64,000 nucleotides of DNA, from NCBI GenBank assembly GCA_028386065.3, contig JAKUCV010005751.1, positions 163,537 through 227,536 of the forward strand, written 5' to 3'. The notes beneath the pieces were generated by a model. It worked only from the letters and a program-made list of their open reading frames with translations, did not search any database and was not told where the DNA came from. The DNA comes from Turnera subulata (lineage: Eukaryota > Streptophyta > Magnoliopsida > Malpighiales > Passifloraceae). Below are positions 56,740-64,000 of the stretch, in pieces; the first letter of the stretch is position 1; each line of letters opens with the position of its first letter. The translations under genes and the position numbers were made by a program.

Positions 56740-57960
56740 ATTCAATAGGGGCATGGGATGCAGACAATCGGGGGCCAGTATCCTTTCTAGTAAGACTGTA
56801 AGGCAACCAGAAAAAACAGACTAACCCCAGAGTGCGAGAGATAATCAGGCCACGAGGTAACACCTAACCTAGAACCCGAGAGAGTGAGGCATCCAGTGTG
56901 ACAGGGGACATGGAACCCAGGCAACTCGACCATTGAGCAGCACCCTTCTCAAACTTGTAAGGCCATGAGGGAATCTAGGAAACACACCTGACCCGGTCGT
57001 GACAAAGACCAGATACGAGGAAACCCAAGGCACCTAAATGTGAGATATCCGGAAGAAAGTCAACCTTGAGGGAGCCAGCTCATAAACCATTTCCTTGTGA
57101 CCATGAGTTGAGAGATGCCTGGAATGGACCAGATATGAAATAAACCAGAAAGAACCACACATGAAGGAATCCAGTTACAGCCAAGGACCCAGTCTTTGTA
57201 AACATAAGGTGTCCAATCAACCAAACCATAGGGGAATTCAGGTAGAAGAGAATAAAGGGATCCCAGTCAAAGGCCCGAAGACCCAGAAGACGCGGTTAGA
57301 AGTGTGGAAACCTAGTCAAGACCAGAAAACCTAGCCGTGAGGAACCCAGATACGAGGGAAACCGGAGAACAGCCAAACCACGAGGGACCTGAGCCCATAA
57401 GAACTCAAACAAAAAAAAAACCAAGAAAAAAAACCTAGTCTTTGCAAACCGATGATGAGAGTAAACCAGCCTAAGCAAACCATGACAGAAACCTGAGGGA
57501 GTCCGGATGAGACCAGGGATCTAGTCCTCGCAACCGTGAGCCAGAGCAAACCAAACAATGATAATTGGAGGGAAGGGAGATGAACTAGAAACGAAGGAGG
57601 CCAGACAGGAGAGAACCGAGGAGACCCAGAGAACCTAGACATAAGAAAACCAGACATGAGGGAGATCAGAGAAGAATTAGACCCTGGGAGATACAGATTT
57701 AAGATATGGATGAAACTGGAAAGGAACCGAACCATGAGGAAACCAGACCAAGAATAAGCCAATCGTAGGGAATCTGGATATAAGGGAATTAGGGTAGGGA
57801 GTACCTTGAGATGATCAGACCCAAAAGAGTACAGACACGAGGAAGTACAGAAGACTAGACAGTGAAGGGATTCAGACATGAGGGAAGCCAATGAGCCAGG
57901 AGCCCATCCTTTGCATGACTTGAGATGAACAGACTTTGAGACGTATGAACGGGAATCCGG
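56740..57960. repeat. Degenerate low-complexity tract (element II)
   Basis: Counterpart of 42700-43920: loose repeats of GAACCCAGACATGAG, CCAGTCAA, AAACCAGAC. No coding region. Confidence 0.65.
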
Positions 57961-58025
57961 AGGAAGGCCAGTACCCACAGACCTTGGAATGAGGAGAACA
58001 GATCAAAGCCGAGTACCGAATACTC

Positions 58026-58220
58026 GCAGACTTGGGATGAGATGATTCCCAAGTCTGCAAGGATGAGATGATTCCTTGTCAATGACCCGATGGATGAGAT
58101 GATTCTATCACCTCGGGATGAGATGATTCCCGGGAACATGGGATAGGATGACTCCCACAAACCGAGGGCCAGTCCCTCAAACCTGCGGGATGAGATGATT
58201 CCCGAAGCGGAGCATGGGAT
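58026..58220 (+). repeat. TGAGATGAT hairpin array (element II)
   Basis: Hairpins with loop TGAGATGAT and left arms GCAGACTTGGGA (58026, 12-bp stem), CAAGGA (58058), GATGGA (58089, one wobble), CGGGA (58114) and CGGGA (58186). One unit has a changed loop (TAGGATGAC, arms TGGGA/TCCCA, 58138) and a last one has arm GGAGCA with loop TGGGA. The order matches the array in element I. Confidence 0.9.
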
Positions 58221-58325
58221 GCTCCAAACCATGGCACACACCACACATCTATCATTCAAATTTGGTTGTTTTGTTCTTATGTTGTTTCGTCCATAACCTA
58301 TAAGGACTCATCAACGAGGGACATC

Positions 58326-59580
58326 TGTGAATAACCAAATTTGACCCGCGATTTTTCTACTAAAGTTAGATTCTAAACGTGCTTGAACTTAAGATTAACG
58401 AGATGATTTGATTTTTTGAATAGGGCATGTCAAGAATTCATTTCAGTAGAATTTATATATTTTGGTAATTTAAGCCTTTATGGGCTTAAATTCTAGGATT
58501 AATGAGATGATTTAATCTTAGGGTAAAATATATGTCAAGGTTTATTTATGCTAGAATATATCACTTGGGCCTTTTATTTTATTTCAACCCGATTATGGTG
58601 AGATGATTTGTTTTTAGGTTAGGGATAAGAATAGGGGCCCAAGACAATTCTCCAGAGTTTAATTAGCCCATTAACACACTTCTTGCAGGTTAATCCTAGC
58701 TCTGATTTTCGTGGGAAATCAGAATTAAATCATCCTTTAGTTGGAAATGTTGTTTTTGGTATGATTTTGCTTAAAATGAGTGTTAATGTGTAATTATTTG
58801 ATTATGGAATGATTTGGGGAGTGGTGAGCAAGTAACTGAGTGATTCTGGGTAAGTTTAGGGGTTGATTATGTGGAAGGATCAAATCAGAGCTGAATTAGG
58901 GGGATTGGGGCACAAAATTGGAAAGAACAAGTGGCACGCCAGCTACGGGCGGTCATCCACCAGTGGCCGCTGGCCCTGATGGCCATCCAGCAGATGACCG
59001 CAGGCCATGGCGGTCATGCGTGTCTAGAATAGCCCAATTTCCCCGATTTTGTTTTTTTTTTTCAATCCTACGTGGTTTTGGACCAGATTTTCGGGCATAA
59101 TCTTCACCATTAAGCAGGTCCACGCCCCTAGGCTACCTAGAGCACTATAAATAGAACCCCTCACTCACATTTCAAGGGACACACAACATTCTTCACATAT
59201 ACACCCATAAGCTCTTGTTGCTTGGAGAAATTCTATTTCTCCAAGTTTAGGAACATACTCTTAGGTAGAAACTCTGGAGGAATTTCGTTGGGAGTATCGA
59301 GCAGTAGTCCAGCAAGGAGGAATCAAGAAGAGGATCAGCCATTAAGCTTAGAAGTGGCAAGAAGGTGGGTGTAGAACTATACCCGTTGCAAGGAGCTAGA
59401 AGAGGGCTACGAGAGGTAACACTAAACCTTTCTTTTTGATTGTTTCTTGCTGATTATATGCTAATGCTTTTGATGATGTAAGTGGCCGATTAGTGCCATG
59501 CTTAGAACTACGTGGCTTTGACCCCAATCACTCGGGTACATTGGTATGGGAACCAAGCCAACTCTCTTTCTCACAACCCC

Positions 59581-59620
<40 letters not shown>

Positions 59621-59931
59621 ACCTCCCCCTCTCTTTTTTTTGTTTTCCATACTTGCACACCTGCACAAGGCACACTTTTCTCTTCAATTGCAAAAGGTTT
59701 CGGCCCAACATGGTTGGGTACTTAACACCTTCCCATCCATGACGAACTCCCGTTCCCATGTCTTTGGTTCGCCATGACCACGTTGCCTAAAGGAGTCACA
59801 TGAAGGTTTTTCCCAAGTTTTTTCCTTAATAAAATTTGGGTGCCGACTCCAATGACATGAGATTGAATCGAGGAAGAAGGTGAAAGGAATAGGTGAGAAG
59901 GCCCAAAGCCATTTTGGGTCGGGTTCTCACA
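58326..59931 (+). repeat. LTR D (3' LTR of element II)
   Basis: TGTGAATAACCAAATTTGACCC ... GGGTCGGGTTCTCACA. Right flank AACAA (59932-59936) pairs with GACAA before LTR A. TATA box at 59146. A 39-base C run interrupts R/U5. Confidence 0.9.
59582..59620. repeat. Poly-C tract (39 bp)
   Basis: Uninterrupted C run where LTR C has only CTCCCCTTCCTCCCCCTCC. Either slippage expansion or an assembly length error. Confidence 0.9.
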
Positions 59932-59936
59932 AACAA

Positions 59937-61901
59937 AAGCAATATAATTAAAAAATTCGGGTAGTACTGTTAAATCTCCTTCCACTGTTTCAAATGCAAC
60001 TAGGATAGCCTTAGATCCTAGGCATGCCAAAAAGAGTACTATTCCACTCAGAGAAGGAAACCCAGGCGTAAAACTGGTATATGAAGCCGAGGAATGGGCA
60101 GTAAAGAACATACAGGGTGCTTGCAAAATTCTCCCTGTTGCACCTACTAGAGAAGAAGCAACCTTTGTTACCTCAAGACATATTAGAGAATATGGGAAAC
60201 TTGATGAGAAAACCGCTTGAGAATACTTTCTAAGTATCTTAAGACCAGTTGTACCATCGGATGACATGGCAGTTTCAGGAGGCATAGAAGATGTGAATGT
60301 TGTCTTAGAAGAAAAAGAAAAGAATGTAGTTGCTGAGTTGAAACAGTTAGAAGAGGATACACAAATGGTAAGAAATTTGGTTGCTGGCAAAATCAAATCT
60401 GTAGAAGAATGTGAAAATGCTGAGAAAGCTGTGATTGACCATGACTCTGTTCCTAATACACAAATGAATGTGGTTACAAAAGGATCTAAAGAGATCAGTC
60501 AGGACGGTGTAACTGCCTCAGAGATGCTAAAGATTGCAGCCAGTGAAAAAAAATGAGGCACTAAAAGTGAAGAAAGATCTGGTTGTGGAGAAACCAGAAG
60601 AGGTAGAGAAGAATGTAGAAAAAGAAGCCCATAATGAGTCAGCTTCTGACAATGGGGAAGAGTTAAAGAAGCAATCAGGCAGATTAGAGTCTGTTCCCAA
60701 ACCTGATGCGCCAGAGAATAAGAAAAGGACCGAATTGGTTTGTGGAAAAACCAAATCTTCGACCTCGAGAAGGCCAAGTGCACGCCTACTTGATAGAGGG
60801 ATTATACGGCAGACTGGGCTGAAGAAGAAGAAGCAGGACACCAGCGTTAATCTTATTGATTCTGATTCAGATGAGGAAATGGCCGAGCCAGAGGTTTCCA
60901 AGAAAAGAAAGAGGGTCAAAGGCAGTGATTCAGAGAACAATGCAAGCTTCAAATCTGCTATGGATTATCTGGTTCATGAAAAACCAGATTTTGAAGAGGA
61001 TCCAGTAGACGAACACATTTCCAAATTCTGCTCAGATGACGAGCAGGAAAAGGAGAATGATGGTGAAAATACTAATTCTAAAGAGCAAAATTTAGCAGAA
61101 GAGAAAGAAGAAGATGAAGAAGAAGATGATGAAGAAGAAGAGAATGAAGATGAGGATGAAGTGCAAGAAGAACAAGAGGATAGAGATGAGGTAAAAGAAG
61201 AAGAAGATGAGGATGAGCAGGAAAAGGAAGATCATGACGAAGAGGATGTTGATGATCAGGATTCCGAAGAGGAAGAAGAAATTCCAGAACCCCCAAAGAA
61301 GAAGGCCAAGACCAATGTTAAAACTAATTCTAATGGTCTGGTCAAGAAAGAAGACAGGACGAAGAATTACAAGACACTCATTGAGGATTACAATGTGGTT
61401 CTAAAAGATTTTGAGGGGATTGGAATCACTTCCGTCTTGAAGCATTTCAAGCCTGACCGGTTGGCCACCTTACAAACCGAGACAGGTGTGGATCTTGTGA
61501 CTGAGTTCTATGAGAACCTAGACTTCAAAATGGACTAGAATGAAGAGATTAAATATCTTGTGATCACTATGTGGGGCAAGAGGATAAAAGTCACAAAGGA
61601 GATCATCTGAGATGTGCTTGAGCCCAAGAAAGGCACCATTCGACACTACAACACTAGATCAGGGACTAAAGTGAATATCAAAGGGGCTCCTTCTTACACT
61701 CTGCAGACAAAGCTAGTATACAACTCCAAAAAAAGGTTTGTATCATCAGTTTACACCTCTTGGAAGAGCAGTACTGTACATACTCACCCGTGTGATTTTG
61801 CCACGCCCATGGCACATTATTGAGATCTCCAATGCTGATTTGTGGCTGTCTTATGGAGAAAAGTCCAGTGTGTTGGGAGTATCATATCCTGCATCACATA
61901 G
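59937..61901 (+). pseudogene. Sirevirus third ORF, continuation
   Basis: The frame from 35665 continues (KAI), then stops TAA at 59945 and TGA at 60219. The region 60266-60556 reads EKNVVAELKQLEEDTQ..., and an indel in an A run near 60550 changes frame to 60534-61538. That frame has K/E-rich stretches, LINLIDSDSDEE-like acidic patches, a nearly continuous E/D tract (about 61080-61290), a basic PPKKKAKTNVK patch, and the conserved domain start VVLKDFEGIGITSVLKHF...TGVDLVTEFYENL. After stop TAG 61536 and TGA 61608 it continues as EPKKGTIRHYN, and in another frame VLYILTRVILPRPWHIIE, matching the plant transposon-protein family pattern. It ends where an LTR terminus is inserted at 61902. Confidence 0.75.
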
Positions 61902-64000
61902 TGAAACGCCCGTATCCCAATTTCACAACAAAAATAATAAAATAATAAGAATTTCCCAAAATGCCCTTGAAACCAGGGATATGTAAACCAATGCCAAAAC
62001 ATTATCCATAAACCTTATAAAACCGAGATGAGGATGAGCAGGAAAAGGAAGATCATGACGAAGAGGATGTTGATGATCAGGAATCCGAAGAGGAAGAAGA
62101 AATTCCTGAACCCCCAAAGAAGAAGGCCAAGACCAATGTTAAAACTAATTCTAATGGTCTGGTCAAGAAAGAAGACAGGACGAAGAATTACAAGACACTC
62201 ATTGAGGATTACAATGTGGTTCTAAAAGATTTTGAGGGGATTGGAATCACTTCCGTCTTGAAGCATTTCAAGCTTGACCGGTTGGCCACCTTACAAACCG
62301 AGACAGGTGTAGATCTTGTGACTGAGTTCTTTGAGAACCTGCACTTCAAAATGGACCAGAATGAAGAGATTAAATATCTTGTGAGCACTGTGTGGGGCAA
62401 GAGGATAAAAGTCACAAAGGAGATCATCTGAGATGTGCTTGAGCCCAAGAAAGGCACCATTCGACACTACAACACTAGATCAGGGACTAAAGTGAATATC
62501 AAAGGGGCTCCTTCTTACACTCTGCAGACAAAGCTAGTATACAACTCCAAAAAAAGGTTTGTATCATCAGTTTACACCTCTTGCAAGAGCAGTACTGTAC
62601 ATACTCACCCGTGTGATTTTGCCACGCCCATGGCACATTATTGAGATCTCCAATGCTGATTTGTGGCTGTCTTATGGAGAAAAGTCCAGTGTGTTGGGAG
62701 TATCATATCCTGCATCACATAGTGAAACGCCCGTATCCCAATTTCACAACAAAAATAATAAAATAATAAGAATTTCCCAAAATGCCCTTGAAACCAGGGA
62801 TATGTAAACCAATGCCAAAACATTATCCATAAACCTTATAAAACCGAGATGAGGATGAGCAGGAAAAGGAAGATCATGACGAAGAGGATGTTGATGATCA
62901 GGAATCCGAAGAGGAAGAAGAAATTCCTGAACCCCCAAAGAAGAAGGCCAAGACCAATGTTAAAACTAATTCTAATGGTCTGGTCAAGAAAGTAGACAGG
63001 ACGAAGAATTACAAGACAGTCATTGAGGATTACAATGTGGTTCTAAAAGATTTTGAGGGGATTGGAATCACTTCCGTCTTGAAGCATTTCAAGCTTGACC
63101 GGTTGGCCACCTTACAAACCGAGACAGGTGTAGATCTTATGACTGAGTTCTTTGAGAACCTGCACTTCAAAATGGACCAGAATGAAGAGATTAAATATCT
63201 TGAGAGCACTGTGTGGGGCAAGAGGATAAAAATCTCAAAGGAGATCATCTGAGATGTGCTTGAGCCCAAGAAAGGCACCATTCGACACTACAACACTAGA
63301 TCAGGGACTAAAGTGAATATCAAAGGGGCTCCTTCTTACACTCTGCAGACAAAGCTAGTATACAACTCCAAAAAAAGGTTTGTATCATCAGTTTACACCT
63401 CTTGCAAGAGCAGTACTGTACATACTCACCCGTGTGATTTTGCCACGCCCATGGCACATTATTGAGATCTCCAATGCTGATTTGTGGTTGTCTTATGGAA
63501 AAAAGTCCAGTGTGTTGGGAGTATCATATCCTGCATCACATAGTGAAACGCCCATATCCCAATTTCACAACAAAAATAATAAAATAATAAGAATTTCCCA
63601 AAATGCCCTTGAAACCAGGGATACGTAAACTAATGCCAAAACATTATCCATAAACCTTATAAAACCGAGATGAGGATGAGCAGGAAAAGGAAGATCATGA
63701 CGAAGAGGATGTTGATGATCAGGAATCCGAAGAGGAAGAATAAATTCCTGAACCCCCAAAGAAGAAGGCCAAGACCAATATTAAAACTAATTCTAATGGT
63801 TTGGTCAAGAAAGAAGACAGGACGAAGAATTACAAGACACTCATTGAGGATTACAATGTGGTTCTAAAAGATTTTGAGGGGATTGGAATCACTTCCGTCT
63901 TGAAGCATTTCAAGCTTGACCGGTTGGCCACCTTACAAACCGAGACAGGTGTGGATCTTGTGACTGAGTTCTATGAGAACCTGCACTTCAAAATGGACCA
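61207..64000 (+). repeat. 821-bp tandem array of ORF3 plus LTR fragment
   Basis: Units begin at 61207, 62028, 62849 and 63670 (ATGAGGATGAGCAGG); the fourth is cut by the window end. Each holds about 695 bp of Sirevirus third ORF followed by 126 bp of the TGTAACGCCC LTR end (TGAAACGCCCGTATCCC...). Copies differ at few sites: TAG at 61536 only in unit 1, a TAA at 63740-63742 only in unit 4. The TGA at 61608 is in units 1-3. Confidence 0.95.
61902..62027 (-). mobile_element. LTR end fragment (TGTAACGCCC family) in array unit 1
   Basis: Begins exactly at the LTR terminus TGAAACGCCCGTATCCC and follows 9782-9910 (ATGCCAAAACATTATCCATAAACC) up to GAGAT. It then joins ORF3 sequence through a 4-bp overlap (AGAT). 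Repeats at 62723, 63544 and, by period, beyond the window. Confidence 0.9.

Larger units (their letters stand above)
46041..59931 (+). mobile_element. Tat-type gypsy element II, non-autonomous, with antisense gene
   Basis: LTR C (46041-47641) and LTR D (58326-59931) are a close pair (1601 and 1606 bp). The interior has a primer site, a leader interrupted by a solo LTR, gag-protease on the plus strand, an antisense gene, a low-complexity tract and a hairpin array. RT, RNase H and integrase are absent. Antisense extra ORFs are described for Tat/Retand-type plant gypsy elements. Confidence 0.85.
28881..64000 (+). mobile_element. Sirevirus-like Ty1/copia element with nested insertions
   Basis: 5' LTR (28881-29910), gag, pol and the start of the third ORF run to 35665. 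A 24.3-kb gypsy insertion follows, and the third ORF resumes at 59937. Joining the two sides minus one TSD keeps the frame, so both halves belong to one element. The 3' LTR lies beyond the window. Confidence 0.85.

Noticed and set aside
59461..59777. Glycine- and proline-rich ORFs
   Set aside because: Translations of the 39-bp poly-C run.
1..64000. tRNA genes and intact host protein-coding genes
   Set aside because: No tRNA cloverleaf or complete gene could be supported by eye; the only host-gene sequence is the PDCD5 and PP2A-B fragments.

Overview
The window is nuclear DNA of a flowering plant, probably a eudicot. It is a stack of nested retrotransposons with almost no intact genes. The evidence is Ty1/copia and Ty3/gypsy reverse transcriptase, integrase and Gag remnants, plant L1-type LINE pieces, TG...CA LTRs with 5-bp target-site duplications (TSDs), plant-type TATA boxes, and exon fragments of two conserved host genes (PDCD5 and PP2A-B). 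Species cannot be fixed from this. Nearly every coding region carries stops or frameshifts. One assembly gap (50613-51244) is present.

Layout. 1-6388: 3' part of a Sirevirus-like copia element (RNase H tail, degenerate third ORF, polypurine tract, LTR); a solo LTR of another Sirevirus-like family (4172-5798, TSD AATAT) sits inside its LTR. 6389-9212: LINE remnant. 9213-9781: segment with antisense 5S-rRNA-like sequence (Cassandra-like). 9782-14796: long LTR of the family I call TGTAACGCCC, with a 2-kb internal duplication. 14797-17317: truncated copia element with a short 3' LTR. 17433-18131: PDCD5-like exon pieces with a PP2A-B piece between them. 19729-25111: decayed copia element (TSD CAACA) interrupted in its RT by a solo gypsy LTR (22446-23608, TSD CATAT). 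25112-28880: AT-rich repeats, a duplicated LINE fragment and an unclassified LTR-like stretch.

28881 to the window end is a second Sirevirus-like element (5' LTR, gag, pol, third ORF). Its third ORF is split by a 24.3-kb insertion (35666-59931). The insertion consists of two Tat-type gypsy elements joined head to tail, LTR A-I-LTR B / LTR C-II-LTR D. Element I has no recognisable genes. Element II has a degenerate gag-protease and a separate antisense gene with an intron and its own TATA box, but no RT or integrase. A solo TGTAACGCCC LTR (48123-51494, TSD GTCTC) has landed in the leader of element II. At the right end the third ORF of the host Sirevirus has been hit by a TGTAACGCCC LTR, and the ORF/LTR junction has been amplified into an 821-bp tandem array (61207 to the window end).

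The most notable signals are short nucleic-acid motifs specific to each element family: (i) covarying hairpins with an invariant TGAGATGAT loop in the Tat elements; (ii) dispersed TTTGGTT/AACCAAA and TTTGGCT/AGCCAAA hyphenated palindromes through both Sireviruses, including coding sequence; (iii) a 73-bp-period array of the palindrome AACATCGATGTT in a Sirevirus LTR; (iv) GACCGCC/GGCGGTC clusters shared by Tat LTR promoters and the antisense-gene promoter.
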